Assembly (NCBI RefSeq): GCF_904846055.1
Contig: NZ_CAJGYV010000001.1
Coordinates: 2,232,001-2,296,000 of the forward strand
Length of the DNA: 64,000 bases
DNA from: Psychrobacter ciconiae
GTDB taxonomy: Bacteria; Pseudomonadota; Gammaproteobacteria; Pseudomonadales; Moraxellaceae
Direction: 5' to 3'
Shown here: piece by piece, positions 32,797-42,482 of the stretch
Layout: every line of letters begins with the position of its first letter
How positions within the stretch are numbered: position 1 is the stretch's first letter
The notes under the pieces: generated by a model
Databases searched by the model: none
What the model saw: the letters and a program-made list of their open reading frames with translations, nothing else
Told to the model about the DNA's origin: nothing
Made by a program: the position numbers and the translations under genes

Positions 32797-33540
32797 CTAT
32801 AAAATCTGGGTTGGAATATCGGTAATGATGACATCGACTTGCCAAAGTACCAAGTTTTTGACGGCATCAAGGTCATTGACCGTCCAAGCACTAACCTTTA
32901 ACCCGTAGCGGTGGCAGTTTTGAATGACAGATTGGGTTAATAAAGGATAGTAAATGCCGACCTGCTGGCAACCAAGCTGTAGCGCTCGATTTGCCGCAAA
33001 CTTGAGGTCATTGGGCAGTTGTACCAAAAGTCCGCGCGGCACAAGATGCAGTCTTGGATGACATTGAAGCTGCAAAAGCAGTTGATAATCAAAGGTGGTA
33101 AGAACGATCGGCAGCTTTTGGATGTCAGCGCCGATAAATGCTGTATTAAGGGCTTTGATGAGTTTTTGGTAAGAGGTTCGACTGTGGGTTTTAATTTCAA
33201 GCTCAATATGGCTAAAATTTGCCGCCACTGAGTTTGAAACGTTAAATAGTTGAATCAAAGCCTCAAGCGTGATAATCGGATGCCCAAATTGCAGTTGCCG
33301 CTGCACTTCTTTTAAAGTAAGTTGGTCAATTCGTGACTGACTGCCGCAAAGCCGCTGCAAGGTGTCATCATGAAACACAATTAGGTGACCATCAAAGGTC
33401 AGCTGAACGTCAAATTCAACCCCTGCCAAGCCGCGCGCTTGTAATCGTTTGGCGTGTTCAAAACCAATCAAGGAGTTTTCAAGCGCTTCACTGCGAGCGC
33501 CGCGATGACCTAAAAGCTGAGTTCGGTTGAGTGCAATCAT
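32797..33540 (-). CDS. Glycerophosphodiester phosphodiesterase
   Basis: GDPD-family TIM barrel of 247 residues that cleaves glycerophosphodiesters to glycerol-3-phosphate and an alcohol. Key motifs: LLGHRGARSEALENS (catalytic His, with Glu), GVEFDVQLTFDGHLIVFHDDTLQR (Glu/Asp metal ligands and second His, written here as overlapping parts VEFDVQLT and IVFHDD), ELEIKTH, and the C-terminal VSAWTVNDLD. No signal peptide, so cytosolic (UgpQ-like) rather than GlpQ-like. ATG at 33540 has AGGA seven bases upstream; a GTG one codon earlier is in frame. Confidence 0.9.
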   Translation of the reverse strand: MIALNRTQLLGHRGARSEALENSLIGFEHAKRLQARGLAGVEFDVQLTFDGHLIVFHDDTLQRLCGSQSRIDQLTLKEVQRQLQFGHPIITLEALIQLFNVSNSVAANFSHIELEIKTHSRTSYQKLIKALNTAFIGADIQKLPIVLTTFDYQLLLQLQCHPRLHLVPRGLLVQLPNDLKFAANRALQLGCQQVGIYYPLLTQSVIQNCHRYGLKVSAWTVNDLDAVKNLVLWQVDVIITDIPTQIL

Positions 33541-33695
33541 CACCGCTTCCTATCGCGCTTTCAAGCGCAAATCGATAAGCTACTATTTTACTGAATAAAT
33601 TAATGGCTTATCAATGACTTTGAGTAATGACCCAGGATTATAAATTCCGTATAATGGCTGCATTTTTACTGAAAAAAATTGAGGAGTAGCAAATC

Positions 33696-34688
33696 ATGGG
33701 GACAGCGATGCAATCAAAAATTATAGGGGCAAAAGCCTTAGCAGTGAGTCTTGCGGTCGGCTTGGCTGCAATGGGCTGTAGCAAAACTGAAAAAACAGAG
33801 GTGGAAGATGCGCCCGTAGTAGATAACAGCGGCGTCGCTCCTGCTATTGCTTGCCAAGACCCATTGGTTCAAGACCGTCTGAAAAACGCCCTCAAAAACT
33901 CAATATATCAGCGCTCACAATCGCTTGCCTCAAGCTATGGCAGTGAGGCTGATGTGAGCCTTGATTTGAGCTTGGTGCGCAGCAAGGTCAATAGTACCGG
34001 CATCAGCATCAACAATATTACGATGACTCAAGCTTCAACCAATAATGGCATCAATACTTGTCAAGCGGCAGTAAGCATTGCCCCAACCAGTGAAGATGTG
34101 TTTTTAGCCAACCAGTTAAACACAGATAATGGTCATCCAACGGTGCAGTCGCAAGTTGCCCAAGATAATTTGCGAATGACCAATAACAGCATTATTGATG
34201 ATGCGCTCACTTATATAGTCGGCATGCAAAGCGGGCAAGTTCAGGTGCGTGTGGTGGGCAATCCGCCATTGCTGACTGCGGTTTCAGATGTCATTGCAAG
34301 TGCAATGCTAAAGTCAGAGCTTGACAAACAAACCAGCAGTTTACCGCCATTGACGAGCAGTCAAGAAACTCGCCCCGTGGTTCGCGCGCCTAAGCCTGTC
34401 GCTCCTGCTCAACCGTCACAGCCTGCAAAACCCGCTCAGCCGGCTAAGCCTGTGCAACCGGCGAAACCTGCTCAGCCCTTAAGTTCAAGTAATAATGATT
34501 CAGGGTCTCAAAGCGGCTTGAGCGTACAAGAGTCAAGCAGCATCTCAGCGGCGACTGACAAAAACAGCAAACCAAGCAGCAGCTCCGAAAGCAATAATGC
34601 CAATAAACCTGCTGCCAAGCCGCAACCTGCAACACCAAAAGATGACAGCATTGACATGGTTATTATCGAAGAAAATAGCACTTATTAA
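33696..34688 (+). CDS. Putative lipoprotein with Gln-Pro-Ala-Lys repeats
   Basis: 330 residues. The signal sequence ends in the lipobox AAMGC (Cys about residue 28), so a lipoprotein is predicted. The body (about 45-210) is mixed alpha/beta with no motif I recognise; around 225-265 is a Pro/Ala/Lys/Gln-rich low-complexity tract (QPAKPAQPAKPVQPAKPAQP), then a Ser/Asn-rich tail ending acidic. GAGGAG lies before the ATG at 33696, and a TATAAT-like box at 33650-33655. Such Pro/Lys tracts often span the periplasm or bind cell wall. Function unknown; expression signals and terminator are good. Confidence 0.8.
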   Translation: MGTAMQSKIIGAKALAVSLAVGLAAMGCSKTEKTEVEDAPVVDNSGVAPAIACQDPLVQDRLKNALKNSIYQRSQSLASSYGSEADVSLDLSLVRSKVNSTGISINNITMTQASTNNGINTCQAAVSIAPTSEDVFLANQLNTDNGHPTVQSQVAQDNLRMTNNSIIDDALTYIVGMQSGQVQVRVVGNPPLLTAVSDVIASAMLKSELDKQTSSLPPLTSSQETRPVVRAPKPVAPAQPSQPAKPAQPAKPVQPAKPAQPLSSSNNDSGSQSGLSVQESSSISAATDKNSKPSSSSESNNANKPAAKPQPATPKDDSIDMVIIEENSTY

Positions 34689-34714
34689 TCGATTAAGTTA
34701 ATTGCTTTGTAACT

Positions 34715-34746
34715 AAAAAAGGCTTACATAGATAAGCCTTTTTTAT
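34715..34746. terminator. Bidirectional terminator between lipoprotein and cobalamin adenosyltransferase genes
   Basis: AAAAAAGGCTTA / TAAGCCTTTTTT stem with a short loop; convergent genes on both sides. Confidence 0.93.
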
Positions 34747-34783
34747 TTTTTGAAAAATACCTTTAGAAGCTATTTTTTAAAGG

Positions 34784-35425
34784 TTAGTTGTCGTCAAAAA
34801 CGCTAAGTACCTGATTGTTCCAAAGTACCTCGGAAGTTTGCGCAGAGTCCGTGCAGAATCTTGCGGCAACAAATAAAAAGTCGGATAAGCGGTTGATAAA
34901 TTGTAGGGCAGAGTTACTAATGGCGTCCGGAGTGCTGTTTTTTAAGCGAACGGCTTGACGCTCAGCGCGGCGGCAAACGCTTCTTGCCACGTGAAGTTGG
35001 CTGACAAGCGTTGATCCTGTCGGCAAAATAAAGTCTTTAAGCGGCGGCAAATGCGCGTTCATGGCGTCGATTCGCTGCTCAAGCCACGTGATATGGGCTG
35101 CCGTCACCCCAATATATTCAGGCATGGCAAGCTCACCACCGATATTAAACAATAAATGCTGAATGATGGTCAAGCTTTGCGCAAAACTTGCGCGGTTAGC
35201 TTCATCAGCGTTTTCAGCGTCGTTAAAAACGCGCTCAGGAAGGGCAGCGTTATTTTGAGCATCATTTAATAAGGCACGAACCAAACCGATTTGCGAGTTT
35301 AGCTCATCAACATCGCCCATCACGGCAAATAACAAATCGGCTTTGCTGACGCGGCTGCCGTCTGCCATGCCGGTGCTGCCATCATCGCCGGTTCGGGTAT
35401 AGATTTTACTTAAGCGGTTTCCCAT
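34784..35425 (-). CDS. PduO-type ATP:cob(I)alamin adenosyltransferase
   Basis: Transfers adenosyl from ATP to cob(I)alamin to make coenzyme B12. 213 residues, a helical-bundle protein opening with IYTRTGDDGSTGMADGSRV (ATP-binding motif), then GDVDELNSQIGL near 36-47, and HVARSVCRRAERQAV (Arg/Glu ATP contacts) in the third helix block. An insertion near 55-75 (acidic, Asn/Ala-rich) makes it slightly longer than the usual about 190. AAAGGATATATT precedes the ATG. No B12 biosynthesis gene is nearby, consistent with salvage of imported corrinoid. Confidence 0.93.
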   Translation of the reverse strand: MGNRLSKIYTRTGDDGSTGMADGSRVSKADLLFAVMGDVDELNSQIGLVRALLNDAQNNAALPERVFNDAENADEANRASFAQSLTIIQHLLFNIGGELAMPEYIGVTAAHITWLEQRIDAMNAHLPPLKDFILPTGSTLVSQLHVARSVCRRAERQAVRLKNSTPDAISNSALQFINRLSDFLFVAARFCTDSAQTSEVLWNNQVLSVFDDN

Positions 35426-35618
35426 AATATATCCTTTAATGTATTCTTGGCTATTTTAAGATTGGTTGACGTCATTTTAATGGAGGATTGAAACTAAGGC
35501 TTGCCATTGTGGCATTTTTTGGCAATCTTCGCTAAGATAGCGGTCAATTTATTGACAATAACTGCAATGATAACGCGTAACTGGCGCTTAATTGCATTGA
35601 TTTTAAAAGGCGAATTTA

Positions 35619-37085
35619 ATGACCCACCCTCTTGCCGACGCCATGAACCATTTGACGATTTATGACTCCTTAACGGGCAAAAAGCGCGTATTTGAGCCGC
35701 TAAAGACCGGTTTTGTGGGCATGTACGTTTGCGGAATGACAGTTTATGATTATTGTCATATTGGTCATGCTCGCGTGATGGTCGCCTTTGATATGGTGGT
35801 GCGCTGGCTGAATACGCTTGGTTTTGATGTCGATTATATCCGCAATATCACCGACATTGATGACAAAATCATCGCCCGCGCTATTGAAAATAACGAAAGC
35901 ATCAACGAGCTGACCGACCGCTTTATTAAAGCCATGCACGAAGATGCCGCTGCCCTTGGCTGCGCGCCGCCTACCGCTGAGCCGCGAGCGACTGAGTATA
36001 TCGACGAGATGCAAGCAATGATTGGCAAACTGGTCGCCAGCAATCATGCTTATAAAGCAGACAATGGCGATGTTTATTATGCCATCGATAGCTTTAAAGA
36101 TTATGGCAAACTGTCGAAGCGTAATTTGGAGGACATGCAGGCAGGCGCTCGCGTTGACGTTGATGACAATAAGCGCCATCCGTTTGATTTTGTCCTTTGG
36201 AAATCGGCTAAGCCCGATGAGCCGCAGTGGTCATCGCCTTGGGGTCAAGGTCGTCCCGGTTGGCATATTGAATGCTCCGCGATGTCCACGCACTGCCTAG
36301 GCGACAGCTTTGACATTCATGGCGGCGGTCACGATTTGCAATTTCCGCATCACGAAAATGAAATTGCCCAATCCGAGGCGGCAACGGGCTGTGAGTATGC
36401 CCGCAACTGGATGCACGTGGGCTTTATCAACGTCGATGGCGAAAAAATGTCCAAATCTTTGGGCAACTTTTTTACCATTCGCGAGGTGATGGCGCAGTTT
36501 CATCCTGAAACGGTGCGCTTTTTCTTATTGTCCAGCCACTACCGCAGTCAGGTCAACTTTTCAGACAGCGCCTTAACTGAGGCGCATAATAGCCTAAGTA
36601 CATTATATCATGCCTTAAAAACTGCCGAACAACAGGATCAAAATCATCCTAGTGATGAAGCTGCCATTAAAGATACTTGTAAAGAGGTTTGGCAAAGTCA
36701 GGAAGGTCAAAGTTTTATCACTGCCATGAATGACGACTTTAACACCTCAGCGGCAATCAGCGTGCTGTTTAGGCTAGCGCGCGATATTAATAAAGCGGTG
36801 AAAGACGGCGATACCAAAAAAGCCGCGCAGCAAGCTCAACTATTAAAAGCCTTAGCGCAGCCGCTCAATATTTTGCAGCAATCGGCGCAGCAATTTTTGC
36901 AGGCAAGCATTGGCGATAAGGAGGGCGGCTTAAGTGATGAGGCTATTGAGCAATTGATAGCTGAACGTACAACTGCTAAAGCGGATAAGAACTTTGCTCG
37001 CGCTGATGAAATTCGCCAAGAACTTAAAGACGCTGGCATCGAGCTTGAGGACAGCCGCGCCGGAACGACTTGGCGCCGCGCGTAA
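35619..37085 (+). CDS. cysS: Cysteinyl-tRNA synthetase
   Basis: Class Ia synthetase charging tRNA-Cys. 488 residues. [15 protein letters not shown] holds the HIGH motif and one zinc Cys (earlier Cys in YVCGMT), GWHIECSAM and [14 protein letters not shown] supply the other zinc ligands and the active-site His, and KMSKSLGNF is the KMSKS loop near residue 275. The C-terminal DALR-like helical domain is complete. AAAAGGCGAATTTA precedes the ATG. A second Met at residue 9 aligns better with the usual family N-terminus and may be the true start. Confidence 0.97.
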   Translation: MTHPLADAMNHLTIYDSLTGKKRVFEPLKTGFVGMYVCGMTVYDYCHIGHARVMVAFDMVVRWLNTLGFDVDYIRNITDIDDKIIARAIENNESINELTDRFIKAMHEDAAALGCAPPTAEPRATEYIDEMQAMIGKLVASNHAYKADNGDVYYAIDSFKDYGKLSKRNLEDMQAGARVDVDDNKRHPFDFVLWKSAKPDEPQWSSPWGQGRPGWHIECSAMSTHCLGDSFDIHGGGHDLQFPHHENEIAQSEAATGCEYARNWMHVGFINVDGEKMSKSLGNFFTIREVMAQFHPETVRFFLLSSHYRSQVNFSDSALTEAHNSLSTLYHALKTAEQQDQNHPSDEAAIKDTCKEVWQSQEGQSFITAMNDDFNTSAAISVLFRLARDINKAVKDGDTKKAAQQAQLLKALAQPLNILQQSAQQFLQASIGDKEGGLSDEAIEQLIAERTTAKADKNFARADEIRQELKDAGIELEDSRAGTTWRRA

Positions 37086-37198
37086 TTAATTTGCCAAAGC
37101 GTTTATTAAAATTTTGTTGCTAAAAAATCAGTCATAAAAAAACGGCAAAAAAATAACGCTGAAGTGAAATAAATCGAACGAAAAGCTGGCTTTTTTGG

Positions 37199-37204
37199 TA
37201 TAAT
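37199..37204 (+). promoter_or_regulatory. Probable -10 element of guaB
   Basis: TTTTGGTATAATG holds a perfect TATAAT about 130 nt before guaB. No good -35 is seen 17 nt upstream, so the assignment is tentative. The leader between here and the ATG is long. Confidence 0.4.
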
Positions 37205-37331
37205 GTGGCGTTATTTTTACGGGATAACGTCACTTTTAAAAGTAGCGGCACAATTTTGCGTTATTTTTAAAATAGCGGCTTAGCAACGTCTGAGTTCCCA
37301 CCGCTCAAAATAACCACTGCTAGGGGATTGT

Positions 37332-38801
37332 ATGTTACGAATTGTCGATCAAGCATTAACATTTGACGATGTCTTGTTGTTGCCTGCCTATTCTGAAGTG
37401 TTGCCAAAAGCCGCAAATTTAACCACCCGATTGACCAAAGACATCACGCTCAACTTGCCGCTGATTTCAGCCGCGATGGACACCGTGACTGAGTCGGACA
37501 TGGCAATCACCATGGCACAGCTTGGCGGTTTGGGAATTCTGCACAAAAACATGGACATCGCTCAGCAAGCAACCCAAGTCCGCCGCGTCAAAAAGTTTGA
37601 AGCCGGAACGGTCGTTGACCCCATCACGGTTCATCCTGAAATGAGCATTGGCGAGCTGCTCAGAATCACCCAAGACAACAACATCTCAGGCGTTCCGGTC
37701 GTTGACAAAGGCACGGACAATGTGGTGGGTATCGTCACTCACCGTGATTGGCGCTTTGAAACCAACTTGGCGTTGCCAATTAGCCAAATCATGACCCCAA
37801 AAGAGCAGCTTGTCACTGTTCATGAAGGCGAGAGCAATGAGAACATCAAAAAGCTGCTTCACGAGCGCCGAATTGAAAAAGTCATCGTTATTGATGATGA
37901 ATTTCGCTTGCGTGGTTTGATTACCGTTAACGACTTTACCAAAGCTGAAAACAACCCGAACGCTTGTAAAGACAGCCAAGGTCGCCTGCGGGTTGGCGCG
38001 GCAGTTGGTACAGGAGCGGACACGGAAGCCCGCGTTGAGGCATTAGTCGCCGCTGACGTTGATGTTATCGTGGTTGATACCGCTCACGGTCACTCAAAAG
38101 GTGTGATTGACAAAGTAAACTGGGTTAAAAAAACCTTCCCACAAATTCAAGTGATTGGTGGAAATATCGCCACAGGCGATGCGGCAAAAGCCCTTCGAGA
38201 TGCGGGCGCTGATGCGGTGAAAGTTGGTATTGGTCCTGGGTCTATTTGCACCACGCGAATTATTGCGGGCATTGGCGTTCCACAAATCTCTGCCATTGAC
38301 AACGTCGCAAGCGCGCTTCAAGATAGTATTCCACTGATTGCTGATGGCGGTATCCGTTATTCTGGTGACTTAGCAAAAGCCATTGCGGCAGGCGCATCGT
38401 GCATTATGGTGGGCTCACTTCTGGCAGGAACGGAAGAAGCTCCTGGTGAAGTTGAATTGTTCCAAGGTCGCTATTACAAAGCCTATCGTGGTATGGGAAG
38501 CCTTGGGGCGATGTCAGGTCAGCATGGCTCATCGGATCGCTACTTCCAAGATGCTAAAGAAGGCGTTGAAAAGCTGGTTCCTGAAGGTATCGAAGGTCGC
38601 GTTCCTTATAAAGGCCCTGTTGCTGGTATCGTCAATCAATTGGTCGGTGGTCTGCGCTCATCGATGGGCTATACAGGCTGCGCAACTATTGAAGAAATGC
38701 GCAAAAAGCCGCAGTTCGTTCAAGTGACCTCAGCGGGAATGAAAGAATCGCACGTTCACGATGTCCAAATCACCAAAGAAGCGCCAAATTACCGCGTTTA
38801 A
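37332..38801 (+). CDS. guaB: Inosine-5'-monophosphate dehydrogenase
   Basis: Oxidises IMP to XMP with NAD, the first committed step of GMP synthesis. 489 residues: N-terminal barrel half with [17 protein letters not shown], two CBS domains inserted around residues 95-205, then [20 protein letters not shown], and the catalytic loop [10 protein letters not shown] with the active Cys near 300. The mobile flap and [19 protein letters not shown] follow. AGGGGATTGT precedes the ATG. Monocistronic with a downstream hairpin terminator; guaA is not adjacent. Confidence 0.98.
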   Translation: MLRIVDQALTFDDVLLLPAYSEVLPKAANLTTRLTKDITLNLPLISAAMDTVTESDMAITMAQLGGLGILHKNMDIAQQATQVRRVKKFEAGTVVDPITVHPEMSIGELLRITQDNNISGVPVVDKGTDNVVGIVTHRDWRFETNLALPISQIMTPKEQLVTVHEGESNENIKKLLHERRIEKVIVIDDEFRLRGLITVNDFTKAENNPNACKDSQGRLRVGAAVGTGADTEARVEALVAADVDVIVVDTAHGHSKGVIDKVNWVKKTFPQIQVIGGNIATGDAAKALRDAGADAVKVGIGPGSICTTRIIAGIGVPQISAIDNVASALQDSIPLIADGGIRYSGDLAKAIAAGASCIMVGSLLAGTEEAPGEVELFQGRYYKAYRGMGSLGAMSGQHGSSDRYFQDAKEGVEKLVPEGIEGRVPYKGPVAGIVNQLVGGLRSSMGYTGCATIEEMRKKPQFVQVTSAGMKESHVHDVQITKEAPNYRV

Positions 38802-38867
38802 TGAGATTAGGTAAAAGTTGACCAAAGCCTCTCTAAGTTAAGTCTTTTTGCAATAAAAGATACAAAT

Positions 38868-38904
38868 AGTCAACAGTGCTAGTGTGTTGTTGGCTGTTTT
38901 TTTT
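38868..38904 (+). terminator. Terminator of guaB
   Basis: AGTCAACA / TGTTGGCT stem (one G-T pair) with a 12-nt loop, then G and T8. Confidence 0.85.
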
Positions 38905-38998
38905 GTAAAATGAGTCAGCCCAACGCTTTGCGGGTATTTTTACCCTGAACCGTTATAATTTATAATTTTGATTGTATTATTTTGAATAAGGATATCGC

Positions 38999-40366
38999 AT
39001 GAGCTATTTTGGTACTGACGGCATTCGCGGCAAATTTGGTGAGCTGCCCATCACTCCTGATTTTATTTTAAAACTGGGCTATGTGACGGGCTGCGTGTTG
39101 GTCGAAAATAGCGAGACGAGTAAAAAGCCAAGCGTGGTCATTGGCAAAGACACGCGGCTTTCAGGATATGTGATTGAGGCGGCGCTGCAAGCTGGATTTA
39201 ATGCAGCGGGCGTTGACGTTCATATGTTAGGACCCCTGCCAACTCCCGCCATTGCCCATTTAACCCGCAGCTTTCATGCAGACGCTGGGGTGGTGATTTC
39301 TGCTTCGCACAACCCTTATTTTGATAATGGCGTGAAGTTTTTTTCAGGAGATGGCAAAAAAATCAGCGATGAGATGCAAAACGCCATCAATCAAAAACTT
39401 GACGACATCATGGCAAATGATGATTCAAGCCATATTGCTATGCCGATTGTTAATCCGGCGCAATTGGGTAAAAATCACCGAATCGATGATGCCAAAGGTC
39501 GTTATATCGAATTTTGTAAAGGTAGCTTTCCTTACCAGTATGACTTGTCAAATTTAACGGTTGTTGTTGATTGCGCCAATGGGGCAGGCTATAGCGTTGC
39601 GCCGCGTGTCCTTCGAGAGCTTGGTGCTAGTGTTATTGCGATTAACAATCATCCTGATGGCATTAACATCAACGAAAAATGCGGCTCAACGCACCCTGAG
39701 GGTCTGCAAAAGGCAGTGGTTAATCATAACGCTGATGTTGGTATTGCCTTAGATGGCGATGGCGACCGTATTGTCATGGTTGATGAAAAAGGCAACTTGG
39801 TTGATGGCGACGGCATTTTATTTATTCTTGCCACTCAAGGTCAACAAAAAGCGGTTGGCGTTGCTGGGACTTTAATGAGTAATATGGGGCTTGAGCTTGC
39901 GCTAAACCGCGCCGGAATTGACTTTTGCCGCGCCAAAGTGGGCGACCGCTATGTGATGCAAGAGCTTGAAGCTCGTGGTTGGATTTTGGGTGGTGAGCCG
40001 TCGGGTCATATTTTATGCTTAGATAACAGCCGAACAGGCGATGCAATTATCGCAGGGCTTCAAGTGCTCGCCGTGATGCAAGAGCGCGATTTGGCGCTTA
40101 GTGACCTGACCGCAGGGTTTGAGGTGTTGCCGCAAAAGCTGGTTAACGTGCGCTTGTCACAAATGAAAGACCCCTTTGACTATCCAGAGCTGGTGGCGGC
40201 GTTTGATGCTGCCAAAGCGACTTTGCAAGGTCGTGGCAGGTTGCTCATCCGCCAATCAGGAACTGAGCCAATGATTCGGGTCATGGTCGAGTCGGACGAC
40301 GAGATTGAATGTGATATCATTGCCAATGACTTAGCAGGCAAAATTAAGCAGCAGCTTGACCGCTAA
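38999..40366 (+). CDS. glmM: Phosphoglucosamine mutase
   Basis: Interconverts glucosamine-6-phosphate and glucosamine-1-phosphate for UDP-GlcNAc (peptidoglycan, LPS). 455 residues with the alpha-D-phosphohexomutase set: [17 protein letters not shown] start, [18 protein letters not shown] with the phosphorylated Ser near 103, the metal loop [13 protein letters not shown] near 245, LGGEPSGH sugar loop, and the phosphate-binding [14 protein letters not shown] at the C-terminus. ATG preceded by AAGGATATCGC. Stands alone, 86 nt before pdxH. Confidence 0.98.
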   Translation: MSYFGTDGIRGKFGELPITPDFILKLGYVTGCVLVENSETSKKPSVVIGKDTRLSGYVIEAALQAGFNAAGVDVHMLGPLPTPAIAHLTRSFHADAGVVISASHNPYFDNGVKFFSGDGKKISDEMQNAINQKLDDIMANDDSSHIAMPIVNPAQLGKNHRIDDAKGRYIEFCKGSFPYQYDLSNLTVVVDCANGAGYSVAPRVLRELGASVIAINNHPDGININEKCGSTHPEGLQKAVVNHNADVGIALDGDGDRIVMVDEKGNLVDGDGILFILATQGQQKAVGVAGTLMSNMGLELALNRAGIDFCRAKVGDRYVMQELEARGWILGGEPSGHILCLDNSRTGDAIIAGLQVLAVMQERDLALSDLTAGFEVLPQKLVNVRLSQMKDPFDYPELVAAFDAAKATLQGRGRLLIRQSGTEPMIRVMVESDDEIECDIIANDLAGKIKQQLDR

Positions 40367-40451
40367 ATTGAATAAGTAATGGCAAAATTATCGTAATCGG
40401 CTTATATTACTCATTAGATTGATTTAGTCACGTTAATAAAAAGGCGAATTT

Positions 40452-41105
40452 ATGAAAATGGACTTTACCGACCAGCGGTTGTCATATGAAAAAGGCGAGC
40501 TTGATAAAGCATCTGTTCCAAAGTCGCCATTTGAGTTGTTTAATGCTTGGATGAGTGAGGCGCTTGAAGAAAAGGTTCAAGAGCCTTATGCCATGAGCCT
40601 TGCCACTTGCGGCGCGGATATGAAGCCGTCCGTTCGCATCGTACTACTTCGGGAAGTGACCGATTCTGGCATTGTGTTTTATACCAATTATGAGAGCGCC
40701 AAAGGTCAAGACATCAGCGAAAATCCCAATGCCGAGGCGCTGTTTTTTTGGCATGAGCTTGAGCGTCAAGTCCGCATCAGTGGCAGTATTGCAAAGATTG
40801 ATGCGCAAAAATCGGCAAGCTACTTTCAAAAACGACCGCATGACAGCCAAGTTGGCGCTTGGGTCAGTCAGCCCCAAAGCGGTGTGGTTGAAAACCGCGA
40901 GGTGATGGAAGCAAAGTTTGATGAGTTGGTTAAACAGTTTCCTAAAGAGTCAAACGTGCCGACGCCTGAATTTTGGGGCGGTTATGAAATCACGATTGAA
41001 AAGATCGAGTTTTGGCAAGGTCGCGCCAACCGAATGCATGACCGAATGGTTTACTCAAAAAATGACCAAGACTCAAGCTGGCAAATCGACCGCTTATTGC
41101 CTTAA
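40452..41105 (+). CDS. pdxH: Pyridoxamine/pyridoxine 5'-phosphate oxidase
   Basis: FMN enzyme forming pyridoxal 5'-phosphate. 217 residues. SVRIVLLREVTDSGIVFYTN (substrate/FMN region), SAKGQDISENPNAEALFFW, ERQVRISG, and the C-terminal family signature around EFWQGRANRMHDRMVY and the IDRLLP end are all present. AAGGCGAATTT precedes the ATG. Possibly cotranscribed with glmM; a bidirectional terminator follows. Confidence 0.97.
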   Translation: MKMDFTDQRLSYEKGELDKASVPKSPFELFNAWMSEALEEKVQEPYAMSLATCGADMKPSVRIVLLREVTDSGIVFYTNYESAKGQDISENPNAEALFFWHELERQVRISGSIAKIDAQKSASYFQKRPHDSQVGAWVSQPQSGVVENREVMEAKFDELVKQFPKESNVPTPEFWGGYEITIEKIEFWQGRANRMHDRMVYSKNDQDSSWQIDRLLP

Positions 41106-41140
41106 GTTTTAAAGTTAACTTGTTTTTAATTTTTCAAAAT

Positions 41141-41174
41141 AAAACCCTTTAATACGCTATTAAAGGGTTTTTTT
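41141..41174. terminator. Bidirectional terminator between pdxH and the HlyD-family gene
   Basis: AAAACCCTTTAAT / ATTAAAGGGTTTTTTT stem; convergent genes on both sides. Confidence 0.92.
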
Positions 41175-41207
41175 GGTGCTTTTATTTATGCTTTTATTTT
41201 AAAGCAG

Positions 41208-42443
41208 TTATTTAGTATCGACATCAACGGAGACCGACATTCCTGGTCTTAGCTCACCTAAGCGCTGTTGATTGGCGTCTAAATCAATACGAACCGGAAT
41301 GCGCTGCGCGATTTTGATATAGTTGCCGGTGGCGGGGTTGGCAGCTCCTGCACTAAACTCGCTTCCTGTTGCAGGGGAGATATTGCTGACATGACCGCGA
41401 AATTTGATACCGCCGAGCGCGTCAACATGAACGGTGGCAGGCTCGCCAATGCTCATATTTGCCACTTGCGTTTCTTTAAAGTTGGCAATGACCCAAACGC
41501 CGCGCGGAACGATATACATCAGCTGAGTGCCCGCGTTAACAAACTGACCGGCTTTAACGCTTACTTGGCTTAATTGCCCTGATTCTGGGGCGCGAATGAT
41601 GGTGTTTTCGAGGTTGATTTTGGCTTGAGTTGCGCCCGCTTCAGCATTTTTAATGTTAGCGTCCAATGAGGCGCGGCTTCCGGTGGTTTTTTTGCCGGCT
41701 TCTTTAGCCGCTTGCAAGTTGGCTTCAGCTTGGCGAACAGCAGCTTCAGCTTTTGCCAATTGTGCTTGGGCGTGAGCCACTTCCGCTTGCGCCACCGCGC
41801 CGATCGCTACTAAGCCTTGATAGCGGTTGACGTCCTCACGAGCGCTATCAACGCTGACTTTAGCACTATAGACGTCCGCTTCGCGCGCTTTAATTTGCGC
41901 CTCACTCGTTCCGGTGTCTTGCTCATTGCTTGAGCGGTCAGTCAGCGCCACTTCGATATTTGCTTGGGCTTGTTCAAGCTGCTGGCGAAACGTTCGGTCA
42001 TCAATTTTTACCAATAAATCGCCGGCTTTTACCTGAGCGAAGTCTTCAACCAAAACTTCGGTCACATATCCTGAGACTTGCGGGCTGATGATGGTCGTTT
42101 GACCTTTGATAAACGCATTGTCTGTTTTTTGAATGGTAGGAGTAAAGGGCGGCAGTCGCCAAGCGTACAAAATTAAGCCAATACCAATAGCGATGAACGC
42201 GATCAGCAGCGCTAGATTAAATGCTGATTTTTTTTTGGGTGACCAGCCGGCAGGCTCATCAATCGGCTCTTTTGGTGGCATCGGTGTGTCATTTTTGGCA
42301 GCCGCTTCATCGGCTTTTTGACTGTCTTCTGCCATTTTTTCATTGGCGGCTTGTTCGGCGTTGTCCTCTGATTTTGGTAACTCATTGACTGTAGCGCGGT
42401 CATCATGAGGGGCTGCCGGTTCACGGGGGGAGGGTTCACTCAT
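41208..42443 (-). CDS. EmrA/HlyD-family membrane-fusion protein of a drug efflux pump
   Basis: Periplasmic adaptor of a tripartite MFS pump. 411 residues: a 70-residue acidic, Pro/Glu-rich cytosolic tail, one membrane helix (about 75-95, NLALLIAFIAIGIGLILYAW), a lipoyl-like half (ISPQVSGYVTEVLVEDFAQVK in two pieces), a long alpha-hairpin (about 160-260, Ala/Gln/Glu heptads), the second lipoyl half IIRAPESGQLSQVSVKAGQFV, and a beta-barrel. TAGGAGCAAGTC precedes the ATG. It is the second gene of a pair with the DHA2 transporter, 39 nt downstream. The acidic N-tail is longer than in E. coli EmrA. Confidence 0.92.
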   Translation of the reverse strand: MSEPSPREPAAPHDDRATVNELPKSEDNAEQAANEKMAEDSQKADEAAAKNDTPMPPKEPIDEPAGWSPKKKSAFNLALLIAFIAIGIGLILYAWRLPPFTPTIQKTDNAFIKGQTTIISPQVSGYVTEVLVEDFAQVKAGDLLVKIDDRTFRQQLEQAQANIEVALTDRSSNEQDTGTSEAQIKAREADVYSAKVSVDSAREDVNRYQGLVAIGAVAQAEVAHAQAQLAKAEAAVRQAEANLQAAKEAGKKTTGSRASLDANIKNAEAGATQAKINLENTIIRAPESGQLSQVSVKAGQFVNAGTQLMYIVPRGVWVIANFKETQVANMSIGEPATVHVDALGGIKFRGHVSNISPATGSEFSAGAANPATGNYIKIAQRIPVRIDLDANQQRLGELRPGMSVSVDVDTK

Positions 42444-42482
42444 GACTTGCTCCTAAATTTTTTATCATCATAAAATGTTTAA

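Noticed and set aside
34384..34480. Repeat tract that could be mistaken for a CRISPR or DNA repeat array
   Set aside because: Short in-frame codon repeats encoding Gln-Pro-Ala-Lys, not spaced repeats; there is no CRISPR array anywhere in the window.
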